From Pratylenchus scribneri (Eukaryota; Nematoda; Chromadorea; Rhabditida; Pratylenchidae): a stretch of 64,000 nt of DNA. The DNA lies in the NCBI GenBank assembly GCA_030063045.1, contig JAQSEB010000198.1, positions 310,001 through 374,000 of the forward strand, given 5' to 3'. Below the pieces are notes generated by a model that had not been told where the DNA came from, ran no database searches, and saw only the letters and a program-made list of their open reading frames with translations. Shown in pieces: positions 1 through 14,279 of this stretch. The translations under genes were made by a program, and so were the position numbers. How positions within the stretch are numbered: position 1 is the stretch's first letter; each line of letters opens with the position of its first letter.

Positions 1-3000
1 ATAAATAAATTAGTAATAAATCGAATAAATAATATAATTATTTAAAAATTAGACAAATGATATGTAAATTTTGAAAAATAATATAAAATAATTAATAATT
101 GATTTAACAATTTAAAAAAAAAAGATAAAATAAAGGGGAATTTTAATATAAAATATATTGATGATAAATTTTTTTAAAAGAATGGAGAAATAAAAATATT
201 TTCAAAAATTTTTAATTTATTATATTTTTTTAAATTTAATTTAATTTTAAAGTTTAATTGAAAATAATTAATTATTTTATGTAGAAGATATTAATATAAA
301 AAATATTAAATTAAAAATTGATATAATTGGAAATAATTTTCAAATAATTTAAAGCTAAAATATTCATTACTAAATTGTAGACTTCAAATGGATGATGATG
401 CTAAAAGCTGTCTGTTGAGAGAAATTATTTTCTTTTTATTATAAATATTAAGTCATTTTTGAATAATATAAAATAGATAATAATCAAATTAATTTTTATT
501 TTAATTAATTTTAAATTATTTTTAATTAATTTGGAGTAAAAATAAAATTATTCATTCGTAAAAATTTTTATATAAATAAAAAATTTTCTAATTTAATATT
601 TGTTTAATTAATCCATTATATTAAATCAATTTTGGCCATATAAAAAATTTAATCAGCCAAATTGAAAAATTCATGGAATTAAATCGATATAGATTCAGAT
701 ACATTAATGTTTACATTATAGCAGAATAATGAAGAATGATAAAAAATCTTTCTGAATGTATTTGCCAAAAAATATGATCCAATGGGATAGATTTCCTCAG
801 TCATACACATATCTAAAAATTATTTCCAATAATTATGGAAAGATAAAACGAAATGTAATGATAAATTAAATAACAAATAAAAAATATAATTTAATGAAAA
901 AAGATTAGGAAGACCGCGAAGTGAATCCACCCAACGAAAATCTTAGTTTTATAAAATAGAATAAAATGATATTTTTAAATTATAATGAAATAATATTATG
1001 AATAAAAATCTATTTGTATTAAAAAAGTTATATTTATTCGTAAATCTGATCCATATCAAAAAATATTTATTATTCGTTTATTTTATATTTATTCCATTTT
1101 TTATTACAAATATTTTGATGACATTTTTGCCCTCACTTCACATTAATTTTCGAGCAATTTTATTTATTCTGTGCCTATTTTTCTGTGATTATTATTTTCA
1201 TTGTATAAATTAATTTTTAAAAATAAGTAAAAAATTTAGGCAAAACATTAAAAATTATTTGGATTCTTAAAGAGAAGGAATTGAATCTGTGACTAAAAAT
1301 ATCAATTCATTCCTTCAAGTTTTCAACGAAGATTTTTGCCCATTAAATTGCCTAATTTTAAATAATCAAAATAAAATATATAATGATTAAATAGCCTAAA
1401 TAATAATGAATAAAAGAAATTTTAAATATCATATAAAAAATTTACTTTAAAAGTGACACTATACCTAGAAGGCACATCCTTGCAAGCCACAATTACATGA
1501 TGAAATATTCATATAAAATGGTAAAAATAATAAAAATTTAATTTGTGAATTATGCCCGTTCAGAATTAAAAATTTAAAAAAAAAAATCCATAATTTAATA
1601 ATTTTAATTTAAAAAATAATCAATTTTAAAGCTCCCGTTGCTTTTAAATGGTCTTTGCGAATATTGCTACTGAATTATTATTAAAATTTCAGAATCATTC
1701 TTCAAAAATTATTTATTAAATATATAATCAAAGAGTTTTTTTGTAATAAAATTTAAAAAAATTTTATAATTTAATTAATTTATATACTTGCTGGGAGAGA
1801 TATTCAATTGAATAATTTTTTTTAATTCCACAAAAGAAATATATTCTCCTGGATTTCTTTGATTTATATAATAAAAATTTCTTGCAGAACTTTAATAAAT
1901 ATATAGTTTTCGGATTCAAATAAATAATAATAAGATAAATTAATTTAAAAAAAATTTTTTTTGAAATATGCGCAAAAATTTTAACAAAAGATTATCAAAA
2001 ATTAAAACTTTTTTAATAAGTAAATTTATAAAAATTTTCTTTCCATAATTAAAATAAAATAATATATAAAAATTGATTTTGAAAATTTTTAATAATTAAA
2101 TTAAGAAAATTGTCTAAAGATTTTAATAATTTATGATAATTATTGAAAAAATTAGAGTATAATATTAAAAACAAAAATATATCATTTAATGATTTAAAAA
2201 AATACTAATTCAAATTTATTTTTCGATTAGTGAAGAAAATAAAAAAAAAACAATCTAATGTATAAATTTACTAAAAATAAAATATAAATCGAAAAGCTCT
2301 AGATAAAAATGATTTTCTTTCAAACAAATTATTTGCCAGAATTGAAAATTTTTAAAGAATTTAGCGGAAATGATACAAATTGATATAAGTGCGATTTAAA
2401 TTTTTAACTTTTACCATAAATAAGAATTTTATCTTTATTTTTAGGATATTTACATGATACATCAAGATATGCTTAATATTTGTGCTGTGTCAGTTATTAT
2501 TATATCTGGCTTTTTTTATTATTATATTTCTTAGAAATAATTTTAATAAATTTTAGCGAATGATATAATATTGATATAATGATGTTATGAAAAATTTTTA
2601 TATTAACTATTTTTAAATTAAAGTAAAATAAAATTGAATATAACCAAAAATTTAAAAATTATTATTCTTGCATAGAAAATTTTATAAGCAAAATAAGTTT
2701 GAATAAAAATTAAATCAAATACGGAATTCTATCTAGCCGAATGATGGAAAATAAATTGTAATAATAAAATATTCCTTACATAAATAATTTATAAAATTAA
2801 TGAATTAAAAAAATCAATAAATATATAAAAAGAAAAAATATTGTTAAATAAAATTATAAAATAAATTTTTAAATTATATTGTATATTTTAAATAAAAAAA
2901 CTTTTTAATTTATTTAGAAAAATAAGATTGTAAAAACATTTAAATCAAAAATTTTTTAGATTTTTTAAATAAAATGCTGACAAAATTAAACCAAATTTAT

Positions 3001-6000
3001 TTGGATAATTAATATATCAAAATGAATAAATTATAAATTTCTTGGCTAAATAATTTAAAAAAGATTATTTAAGAAGGCTTCAATATTATTCAATTTTTTT
3101 TTCAAATTTCCTTTACAGTTTTAAAATGGAATATACCACCAAAACTATGTCACTTTTATGGATATTTGGTAACCGATGGTGAAATAATTACTTTTACTGA
3201 AAGAAATATTTTTTTTGTAAAAATTTTTGTAATAATTTAAGTACATTTAATCTGATATGAAAATAAAAAAAATTGATACAAATTCTTATGAAAAAAATTG
3301 ATATATATACGTTGATATTTCTTGGAATTTAGCAAATATTAAGGCGAATATAATAAAATTCTAACAAGTGTAAAAAAAATTTAAAAAATTTTTAAATTTT
3401 CTAAGAAAATATAGTTAAATTTGAAAATAATTTATAATATAAAGATTATAATTAACCAAATTTAGAAATAAAAATTTCTCGCATAGTAATAAAATTATGT
3501 ATATTCTAAAATCAGGATTCTTCATTAATACAATCCTTTTTAATTAAACAGATTTGTTCTTAATAGTCCCAAATATGCAAAATGCAATAGAGTTAGAAAA
3601 ATTTCCTATTTCACGATCTTACAATTATTCAGATAATATTTAAAAAACTTATTGGATATATCAATAGAATAAATTATTTACTGTAAATAATGTTAATAAT
3701 TTGTGTAATATATATAAAATGATATTTTATTCATATAAAAAATAATTTTAAAAAGGAAAAAAATTAAAACAATTATTTAAGTTAAAAGTTTTAAATTTGC
3801 TAAATAATATAAACTCAATGTTTTTAAAAATAAAATTTTAAATATGCAAAATTATTTGAAAATTATTTATTAGAATCAAAATTTTCATATTTAAAATCGG
3901 TTCACCTTAAACAATAAGAAGATATTTAAATTATTTTAGCTATAATAATTATTTGCCTAAAATCAGATTTAATTAAATTTTTGCCAAAAAATAATCTTTC
4001 TAATTTTATTATATATAATTTTATGATATTATTATTATTCTAAAATAAAAAGATTAAATATTTATCATATATATTTGAAAAATTCTTATTTAAATAAAAT
4101 CAGATCAGTATAATTTCATTTCAAAAATGAATATATTTTTAAAAAATAAATAGTTGTTAATAATTGGAAGAAAAATTAATTGTTGAAGAACTTTCATTCA
4201 TCTTCAAGATCAATCTAAAGAAAATATTTTCAAATATATCAGTCGCGGAAGATATTAAAAATGTGAAATAATTTGACATTTTAATGAGAAAATAGCGCTT
4301 GCCATAATTTTTACTATTAAGCTTGGCAAAATAAAATTTAATTATTAATTGTAATGAGATTTTCTACTTTACTAAAAGCTGATAGATATGTGATAGATTT
4401 AATTGATTAAGAAAATGAAATTTGATTTATAACAATTTAATATAAAAAAATATTTTGATAATAATAAGAATTATAGGAAAAAAATTATAATATATTATAA
4501 TCAATTTACATAAAGAAAATCAATGTAATATTGAAGGAAATTAATCATTAATATATATAATAGAGATTATTTTGCTAATTTGATCGCCCAAAGCAAATTT
4601 ATCAAAATAAACAGTTTTGATCAAAGCCACATCCCATATTTTAGGTGAAAAATGTGTTATGCAATTTGGTCAATACGTAACTATGGAACAAGCAACTGTG
4701 TTCTAAATAGCGCAAAAAAAATGATTATTTTTGTAAAATAGTGAAATTCAATTGCAAAAGAAAAAGGATTATATAAATTTTATGGAATTTAAAATAAATA
4801 AAAAAAAATAATAAAATCTTTTTTATAAATATAAATTTTTTTGAAATTTTTTGAATAAGTAATTAATCTAGAAAAGAAAAATAAATATAATATAATATTT
4901 TACTTTACAGATCATAATTTATAAAATATTATTAATTTAAAAGGGAAGCGAAAATTGTTCATGCCAAAAAAATAACCTTTGGCTTTGTTACTTTTTTATG
5001 AAAGGAGGATAAAATTACACAAAGAGGATAAAGGATATAACTTAAAATCTAAATATTTTAATTAAGTAAATATTATAATTATTAATCTAATTATTTAGAA
5101 AGAATACTGTAATATAAATAAATATAATATCAATTTATTTATTAAACAAAATTATATCAAAATATTTTCTAAATTAAAATAAAAAGAAACAAGTGAGTTT
5201 CTATCTTAGAAGAAGAGTATCATTGCAGAATAGAAGTATTATTTTTGATTTAGAATTAAAAATTTTGGCAAATTTTTTAAAATACAAAAAAATATACGAT
5301 TACTCTGCATCTATAAAAAATATATTTGATAGAAAAAGGTATTAACTAAAGCCAAAACTTAATTATAAATAGTAATATAAATAAAATTAACGAAAATATA
5401 AAATTATATTTTACTTTAAAAATCATAATTTATAACATAATCACAATTTAAATTAAAATAGATAATTAAAGAACTCTAAAAGAAAATGAAAAATATAAAT
5501 GCCTAACGCTTACTCCATAAATTTCAAAAAAAAATTATAATGAATTAAATAGAAAAATTTCATTTTATTATATTATTTCTAAAGTTTTTTATATTCGATT
5601 TACTAATTCCGATAAAAAAATATGAACAATAATTATATATTAAGAATTCATTAATCGCAAAAGGTTATATAAGTTAAAATTAAATTTAAAGGAGAATTAA
5701 TACAAACCTCAATATATTGATATTCCTATCAAAAGGCGATAAAAAATGGAAAAGTAAATAAAAAAATAATACAATTTGATACTTCATAATCTATGTTTGG
5801 ATCTATGGGAAAATATTGATTCATGAAGTGAATCTAATTCTAATTTTTAAAAATTTAATGGGGATTATAATTTGAAGCATTTGTAATTAAAACCTATTTC
5901 ACCCCATTTATAAAAATTTAAAAAAGAAAAATAATAAAGAAAAAATTGAATATATTTTGTTTGAAGAATATAATATATTAAAATTATTTTAAGTATAATA

Positions 6001-6190
6001 AATTTATTTTTATTTATAATTAACAAAGAGTTAAAAAGTTATATATATATGCAAAATATTAAAATCGTTTTAAATATATTTACATTTAAAATTTAAATAT
6101 TAATTTAAATTTAAGAAAAAATATAATTTAATAAAACGAATTCGATTTTTCAAATATGATTTTTGGGTGCTAATATATATATATATACAT

Positions 6191-6342
6191 ATAAAATCAA
6201 ACAATTTATCAATGAATTTAAAAATATTTTTTTAAATTTAGAAATATTATATTCAATATTAACATCATAGAGAAAAATATTTTTAAAAAAATTTTTTACT
6301 TAATAAAATTCATAATTATTAAAGTTGAATAAAATTAAGTGT
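6191..6342 (+). repeat. Dispersed AT-rich repeat, copy 1
   Basis: About 150 bp shared in direct orientation with 12058-12230. Both copies contain the runs TAGAAATATTATATTCAAT, CATAGAGAAAAATATTT and TTGAATAAAATTAAGTGT in the same order, with small indels between. They are non-coding in all frames. Confidence 0.7.
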
Positions 6343-7429
6343 CTTTATTTTCTTGAAATAGGAAATAATAATTTAATTGAATTAATTGAAATGGGAAAAA
6401 GTATATATTAAAATAATAAAAACATCTATCGACAGAGCAATGTTGATGCTATGCAAGTACTTTTCTTTGCAATAATAAAATTATTCTTATATTTATTCAT
6501 AAAATTATTATATATAAAAAGAACTATAAAAAAATACAAATTTAAATTCAATATTTAAATGAATGCTAAAATTTTTTGAAGAAAAATAAAATTTGTATTA
6601 ATTAAATTTAATAGGTAAAATTAAATGAATACCTAAAAGTTCACTTTGATTTAGATAATATATCAAAATAATTTGATAGAGAATAAATTTTATTCCACCA
6701 ACTTTTAGATTCGCAACATTAACATTTGCGTTGGAGTTATTGGTTTAACATTGTCAAAGCATGCTTTTAAAGCTTATCCTGGGAAAATAAAATATTTTAA
6801 CAAATATCTAAGACTCTTTCAAATATATTGACAAAGAAATATTGTTTCTTTATATCACTCCACTAACGGCAAACTTTTAATTTAATTAAAAAATATAAAA
6901 AATTGAAATGAAATAAAAAATAAATATTTTTATTTATAAGTAAAATTTTAAAATTGAATATATTACAAAATGAAATTATCAAAAATTTTATTTTTTTATA
7001 GATTATCAATATTATATAAAATTTTTACCATAAAATTCTGAAAAGTTTTTAAATTTGAAATTTAAAACTAATAAAAAAGGTGGTCTGACCATTTTATAAT
7101 GGCATCATAATGAAAAATAAATAAATAGTATTACTTAATTAATATTTATGGAAAAAAAAGTTTTCGAAAATTTTAAGAATAGAATCAGATTTATTCCATA
7201 ATTAATAATTAAAATCTGTTTCATATGGAAAATTTAAAAGAAAATTATTTTTTGTCTATTTAGATAAAAAATTATAAAGATTTAAGCTAATTCTCCATGA
7301 GTGATTATATTACTATAATTTTAATCAACGAATATCTTTCCATTTTGCATGCTCATCAAATAGTCAAATAAATTTGATAATAAAATGCACATTTATGTAA
7401 AATAAGAATAAAAAATTAAAGAATAATTA

Positions 7430-7540
7430 CAATGTATCAAATATCTTAATTGGAAACAACCATGTAATTTTTGGTCATTAGGTTGCATATTTATTGAGTT
7501 TTATACATCTGTTTTTTTATTTATAATAAAAAATATATAG
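7430..7540 (+). pseudogene. CLK/LAMMER-type protein kinase fragment
   Basis: An open stretch in the frame starting at 7442 reads YLNWKQPCNFWSLGC and runs on through IFIEFYTSVFLF to a stop. CLK (LAMMER, CDC2-like) kinases have a subdomain IX segment of the form LGW-QPCDVWS-GCI-FEYY-GF-LF. The QPC-x-x-WS-x-GCI core, the acidic residue of the following FE and the LF at the end are preserved; the Asp of DVWS, which is nearly invariant in active kinases, is Asn here. No HRD, DFG or LAMMER motif was found around it, so this is a fragment, either a relic or one exon of a gene I cannot assemble. Confidence 0.5.
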
Positions 7541-8767
7541 AATTAAAAAAGATAAATTTTATTAAAAAAAAGATTATTCTTCAATCTATATATATATTAG
7601 ACTTTAAATTATTATTTTTTTTAAATAAATTATCTACTTTATCTTTAATAAATTATTAAATATTATATTTTTTATATTTAAAATTTTGATTATTAAAAAT
7701 GTTAATTAATAATTTCATTTATAATAAGAAATTGAGATTAAAATAAATAACCAAAATTATAATTATACGAAGAATTTGCTTATGAGAATAAATAAAAATT
7801 AAAAATAAATAAATTATAAAATATTTTTAAATGAAATCATTATAGACACCATTATAAAAAATTAAGAATTATTCGAAAAAATTAAGAAAAAAAAGTTAAT
7901 AATTAAAATATTTATAAAAAAAATTTGAATAATTTAATTAAATAAAAAAATTATCAGAAAAATTATAATAATATTTAAAAAGAAAAATTTTATTATTTTA
8001 AAATTTAATTTAAAAAGGAATATATTTTATAATGGATAAGCTATAATAAAAAGAATAAAATCAAAAATTATTTGACTAAGAAAAAATAAATGAAATATAT
8101 ATAATCTCCTTGCCAATTAGAAATTGCAATGAAATTATTTTAAAAAAATTTTTTATTTAGTAAAAAATGATAAAAAGTCCGACTGTATAAAATAAATATC
8201 AAAATTTCAAATTTTTTTAATAAAATGATGTTCCGAATCCTGATTCATTGCCCATAAAGATGCTTATAACAAATTTATGATGATTATTTTTATAATATTT
8301 TTTTTTAAATTTAATTAATGTTAAAATATTTTCATAAAATGAAAAATAAATTGCTTGAAAATAAATGTTTTGCAATTAAAGGAGAAATTCTTAGTTAATT
8401 ATTTAAAAAAATTAGATACAAATTTAAAAAAATATTAAGTTGCGCGTGAATTGGATCATGCTAATAATAAACATTTTGAAATGAAAGCAATTTTTGATAT
8501 GATTGAAAAAAGGTTTTATTAATTCTCTTATATTTTATAAATCTTTTTCTTCCCCGCAACCCCAATCACTGAATATATGAATGTGTTGTCTCCACCATTG
8601 TGGAATAGATTGAAAAAATAAACAATTTCGACAAACCATCTTCTTTTTGTAAATAGTCCATGATGGTGTGAGAAAGATGCGTATATTTAAAATAATTTTT
8701 TCGATATTTTTTAATGAAAAAATCGTCATATATTAATGATATTAAAGATGTAATATATTTTTAAAAA

Positions 8768-8921
8768 AATTTATAAAAAATAATATTCTAATTTATCATT
8801 AAAAACACCAATATAATTTATAAAAAATAATACTCTAATTTATCATTAAAAACACCAATATATTTTTAAAAAAATTTATAAAAAATAATATTTTTTAAAA
8901 TTTATCATTAAAAACACCAAA
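8768..8921 (+). repeat. Three-copy tandem repeat of about 47 bp
   Basis: Copies begin at 8768, 8815 and 8873, each starting AATTTATAAAAAATAATA and ending TTTATCATTAAAAACACCAA. The first two abut and are nearly identical; the third follows a short spacer and is altered in the middle. Confidence 0.8.
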
Positions 8922-11900
8922 GAAGGAAGAAATACAACATGAAAAATTTTTATATTGAGATAATTATACCATTTAAAGAATAAATTAAATACAAAAATAT
9001 TTAAAATTTTTTAAGATAAAATAATTATAAAATTCATTTTAATTAAAGGTATGATTAAGTATTATTTTATAAATGGTAATTTGTAGACATACAAAAGAAT
9101 ATTTTATATGTAATATTGTAAATAATATAAATTTAAATATAAATAAAATTTAATATAATTTACAAAAGAAAGATGAATTAATTAATTATATCAAAAAATA
9201 AGATAATTCTAAGTGAACCCAAAATTTAAATAACCACATTATTACTGAATGCTTCAGGAACCTTTTCTCCCATTTGCGTCAAAAGAGAAAATGAATCAAA
9301 TGTAAAAGCCGAATTATTACAAGCTCGTTTCAAGACCTTAAATAATCCAAATTATAATTCTTATAATCATAAAAATGATGATAAATCATGATGTAAAATA
9401 AATTTTTCATCTAAAATCCAAATGAAATAGTTTAGATAAAAAATTAATTCCTAAAATCAATAAATCCTTAAACTCAATTCTTTCATGAAGCAGCATTATT
9501 TTAAAAAAAACAACAATGATTCACATGATATTGGCAAGAAAATATAATAAAAAAACTTGCTTCTAAGAAAGATTAATTAGATTTGACCGAGGATTATATA
9601 AATATATACACTTAAAAATCTTTAAATATTTTAAAATATTTAAGATTTTCTGTCATTTTAATATTAATGAATTCGAATAAGATAAGATATATTTATATCA
9701 ATAAATTTTTTTAATTATAAATTTTGTGTAATTACAAAAATTAATACTCCAATTTTGAGCTCATTTACATTTCTTATCATAGATGTATCGATTGGAATAA
9801 TTTTTTGAGAGAAATATGTATTGAACAATTTTTGTCCTATCCAGTATATAATGTAAATTACTTAAAATATTTTAAAATAAAAAATTTTTAAAATAAATGT
9901 ATAAAAAAAATGTTTCTTATTTATAAATTATAGTAAAAATAAAAAGTTTTGACAAAAAAATTTCATTACTATATAAAATTAATTAGTTCCCCTTTTAAAT
10001 ATTAACGCAAGAAGGAATTTAAAAATGGCGATGCCGTTAATTCCAATCTGAAGAATGCAAGGCTTTGTGCGAATTGAATGCGGCTAGAAATATTAAGGTT
10101 TTTTAAATTAAAAACTAATGAGGCAGGGTCTATTGGTTTTAAATCAAGAATATTATATAAAATTTGAGAAAAATGATTTTTTATTAAAATATAAAAATTT
10201 TTACTTAATCAAAGGAAAAATTAGTTGCAATAATTTTTTATTTTTTTAATTAATTTTAAATTATTGTAAAATCATAAAAATACTTTTTATAAATTATCGA
10301 AATTTAAATAATAATAATAATTTAGAGAAAAAATTTTAATTTATTCTTATATTTAATTTGAAAATTAAAATTAATAATAATTATATCAATATATATTTAA
10401 TTAAAAAAAATTTTTAAAATCGTAGAATATTAAAAAATAATTAACAGAAAATATTTTTTTTAAATTTTTTAATAAAAATTGTATAAACTATAGAAAAAAG
10501 ACTAAATTGTTCTAATAAAAATATTGATTCGATTTTTTTTAAAAAAGCAATTTAAGGAATTATGATTAATTCTTAAGCCTTTATCAATACATTTATCAAG
10601 ATATTTTATCATGAATCTCTTGCCTCTAAAAATAGTCCTCCAACTTGGAAAGTCAAATCAAGGGAGTCAAATACGATGTAAATGAGATAAAATTATAATG
10701 AATTTATTAAATAATTTATTATTTAATTATTTTCTGAATCTAAAAAATTGTGCTCATCAATCTTAATAAAATGTATAAAATTTATGTAAATTAAAAAAAA
10801 TAGATTTATAATAAGTTGTTGATAATGATAATTTTAATTAAATTAAATAAAATTACATTCTATATGAACAAATTATTGAAAAATGATAATAAATATATAT
10901 TTTTAATCCATTTCAAGCTGAAAATTTTATAAAAATTGAAAAGAAATTATGAAAGAAATAAAAAATATAATTTTATAGCGAAAATAAATAGTAAATCATG
11001 CGGAAATAAATTACGACCTATAAAAATCTATAGATCCTTTAAAAAAATTTTTTATTTTTTTGTTTTTAAACAGTAAGAAATAAGTAAATACAAATAATTA
11101 ATTAATTTTAAAATTTAAAAAAATAATCTATATTTATCATTTATGTTTTGGCTAAAATTTAATATTTTATGTAAATCTTCCATTAAGAATTTAAGCTAGA
11201 ACAAATTAAACAAAGATTTATTAAATTTTTGCAAATAAGTGATTAATTTTAAATAAAGGAGAAATAATTGATAATTATTTATTTTCTTAAATTAATTTCG
11301 CATTAAAATTAATATATAAAATAAAATTTTTTTTGGCGAAATTGAAGAAATAATAATCAAAAATTTTTATTTGTATTCCCTTGATAAAGAATAATTCAAA
11401 TAAATTCAAAATGCTTAAATATGGAGTGAAATCGTAAATTGGCAATAAACACACTAAATGCGGCCATAAAACTCCTGCTTCTCAGAAAAATGGCGATTGT
11501 GGATGTGGAGGATTCACTCATCACTACTGGACGAAGAAATCCAATTTATAGCTTAAAACAATATTAGTAATACTAATATTTTTACGGATTGCTTATTTCA
11601 CGTAATATATTAAAATAAAATAAGTATTTACTTAAAAAAAATAAAATAATTCATTTAAAGATTTAAAAAATGGAAATATGAAGAACAATAAACAATAATT
11701 GGCCAAGAAAGTGAAAACAGTCGATTTTGTAACGAGACAAACAAAATAAACTCACCTTGATTTTGAGTTAATTTTCGAACAAATATAAAATTTTTAGATT
11801 AAGATGAAATTTAATATAATAATGTATTCAAGAAATTTTAAAAAAATGAAAATAAAAAAATAATTAAAAAATTATTTTAAAATTTAGATTTATAAAATAA

Positions 11901-12057
11901 TAATAAGAATGAAAATTCCATTTAATTTAAATTGATTAAAGTGTTTTGGAATTTCTTGTTTCAAAAAATGCCAATCTTTTTTAAGACACAATTAAATATA
12001 CGAATCGAAAAATAATAAAGTTGTCTATTTGTTTTAAAAAATTAAGAAACAGCAGAT

Positions 12058-12230
12058 ATATAAAATCAACAATTTATTAATGAATCTAAAAATCATCATA
12101 AATTTTGGAAGAAATTCTTTTTTAATTTAGAAATATTATATTCAATTTTAACACCATAGAGAAAAATATTTAAAAAAAATTTTTTTAAATAAAATTCATA
12201 ATTATTATTGTTGAATAAAATTAAGTGTGG
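12058..12230 (+). repeat. Dispersed AT-rich repeat, copy 2
   Basis: Second copy of the repeat at 6191-6342, diverged by scattered substitutions and small indels, with the same three long matching runs in the same order. Confidence 0.7.
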
Positions 12231-12629
12231 AATGAAATATGAATAATAAAGCAAATTGGAAAATTTTAAAAATATAATTAATTAATTAATTTTTTTTTGA
12301 ATGAGAATAAACTAAAATTTTTTTACGAGTCCGATTTCATGGACTTTAATAATAAAGGAATTTTGAATTAAGGAAAGAGAATTGCAATAATTTTAAAAAT
12401 GGAACTGAATTATTCCATAAATAAATCTGAAAACAGATGAAAATATGATTTTATAATTTCAAAAATTTAATAGAAATTGGGCCAAATTTAGGAATTTTAG
12501 TTTTTATTTGGTCATGTATTTTTAAATCTTTTCTCTATTCAGCAATGAATGGCGATGAGGGAGAATTTTGGAATGGAATAATAAAGCTCGAAATTTTGAC
12601 AAAGGAGAAAGGGGTCTAAAATAGAGTTG

Positions 12630-12750
12630 GAAACCGGGGAGAGGGATGAGTCACGGGGACAATTTTCACGGGGACGGAGATTCGGTGATGTCCCCGGGGA
12701 TGCCAACGGAGATCCCCGGGAACCAGGGATGATGACGGGGATTAAAGGAC
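12630..12750. repeat. GC-rich GGGGAC/GTCCCC simple repeat
   Basis: Irregular clusters of CGGGGAC, GTCCCCGGGGATG and GATCCCCGGGAACC, marking an abrupt change from the AT desert to the gene-bearing part of the window. No stable reading frame is apparent. Confidence 0.6.
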
Positions 12751-14279
12751 AATTTCTAAAAAAAAACTAATAAGCCATAATATTTTTTTAGAATAATTCT
12801 GAAATTTTTTTTGAAATTAATTGAGCGCAAAAAATATAAATAAAATTGTGCAAAAAAAAACATTGAGAAAAAAACTTTTTTGAGCATCAAATCATTTCAT
12901 CAATTCGTATCTTGCCAGGCCTTAAAAAATTTGGAGGGAAAATTCAACAAATTTTTTTTCGATTTAAAAAATTAAAACCAGATTTGGCCGCGCAGCGAAA
13001 AATTGAATTAAAAAATGACTAAATTTTTTTATTTTGAATGGAATTCCACGAATTCCACCCCATCCCCTCCTAAATTATATTACGGGCCAGCAGCAAAAAT
13101 AAGCATAATGCACTTTGCACAATTTTGCATTAATTCACCCACCAATAAAACCTCAATACATGGATTTTTAATGCAAAGAATAAATACAGTAATATTGCTA
13201 AAAAATAAAAATAAATCATCAAAATTGGTCCAGTCTTTAATGGTAAACATGTTTATATTTTTCCCGAAAAATGGGCGGATTTATTGGAAAAAAAGGCGGA
13301 ATTAATAACACAAAACAGGCGGAATTAAATTTAATTAGTAAAATTAAACTTGAATTTGTCCAATCAAATTAATTATAATTAATAAGGAAGATCAATCAAA
13401 TCAATTGAAATATTTTTGACTGTCACTGTCAGGATCAATCATTCATAAATCATAAATTTTCATTTTTTTATCAAATTCATTTCATTTGAATGGCATCCAC
13501 CAATCAATCAACTATTGCCATTGCCATCCATCCATTTTCATCATTTTCCAACAATATCAATGACAATGCATATGGAAAGGACCCTCTTTTGCTATTCCTT
13601 TTCAATTCCCCCTCAAGGCTCAATTTTCAATTCCATTTTTCAATTCTATTTCCAAATAGCCATTTTGAATTTTGACGTTTTTTTCCATTCTCCACACGTC
13701 TTCATTACTTTAACATCACTTTCCCATTTTTTTATTTTCAATTAAAAAATGCCCCTTAATAATTTTCTTATATGGTAAAATGCCCTCTAAATATGAATAC
13801 CCCCACTCCAATGAATTAAACTATTTGGACTTGTTTATTTTAAGGGAGGAGATGAAGCTAATGGCAATTTTCTCACATCAATAGCCAAATTACCGCTTGT
13901 TGATTTTTGATCATTTTGCCCTTTTCGTTAAATTCCCTTCCCCCTTCCATTTTCAACCCACTTTCCCAAAATCCAGTATGGGCACAAAATCCTCGCCCCA
14001 TAAAGAAGAGTGCGAAATTGGCCCATGGAGTTTTTTGATCAGCGAAATTTGGCTGAGGATTGGAAGTATAGGAGAAGGGTAAATACAATTCTACTTAACG
14101 TTTTATTTCCCCAAACATAAAACAGTCTCAGATCGTCCAAAATATTATACAGAACAAAACACTGAAAATGGATTAAAAATTGAAATCTTCTAGCTTATAA
14201 ATTTAGTCTATAATTCTTGTGGATATTTCTTTGTCTCAGTGCCAGATTATTTTCACATCCAAACAAGATTTATGAGCCA
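12751..14279. other. Intergenic region upstream of the Otx gene
   Basis: No convincing gene. It holds one copy of the dispersed GCGCAGCGAAAAATT motif near 12990. An ATG-initiated stretch at 13490-13578 could be an upstream exon, but no donor site follows it, so it is not called. Confidence 0.4.
12985..13005 (+). repeat. Dispersed GCGCAGCGAAAAATT motif (example copy)
   Basis: GGCCGCGCAGCGAAAAATTG here; related copies lie at about 22813 (+), and on the other strand at about 18440, 18505 and 44098. They are always embedded in TTTTT/AAAAA-rich sequence and never in a coding exon, suggesting fragments of one repeat family. Confidence 0.6.

Larger units (their letters stand above)
1..12400. other. 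AT-rich gene-poor desert
   Basis: The first 12.4 kb is almost pure A and T, far more so than the rest of the window, with stop codons every few codons in all six frames. I could assemble no gene. Small islands of ordinary base composition stand out, for example near 395-415, 905-945, 1450-1500, 4610-4700, 7430-7540, 8550-8660, 9240-9340, 10020-10080, 10600-10670 and 11430-11540, each open in at least one frame for some 15-40 codons. They look like eroded exons, but only the 7430-7540 island could be tied to a family. Confidence 0.7.

Noticed and set aside
998..1213. 71-codon hydrophobic open frame in the AT desert
   Set aside because: Composition is that expected of AT-rich noise (Phe, Ile, Leu, Lys, Asn, Tyr), with no motif and no splice partners.
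13015..13305. 96-codon open frame downstream of a GCGCAGCG motif
   Set aside because: No family resemblance, no plausible splice sites, and it lies in repeat-like sequence.
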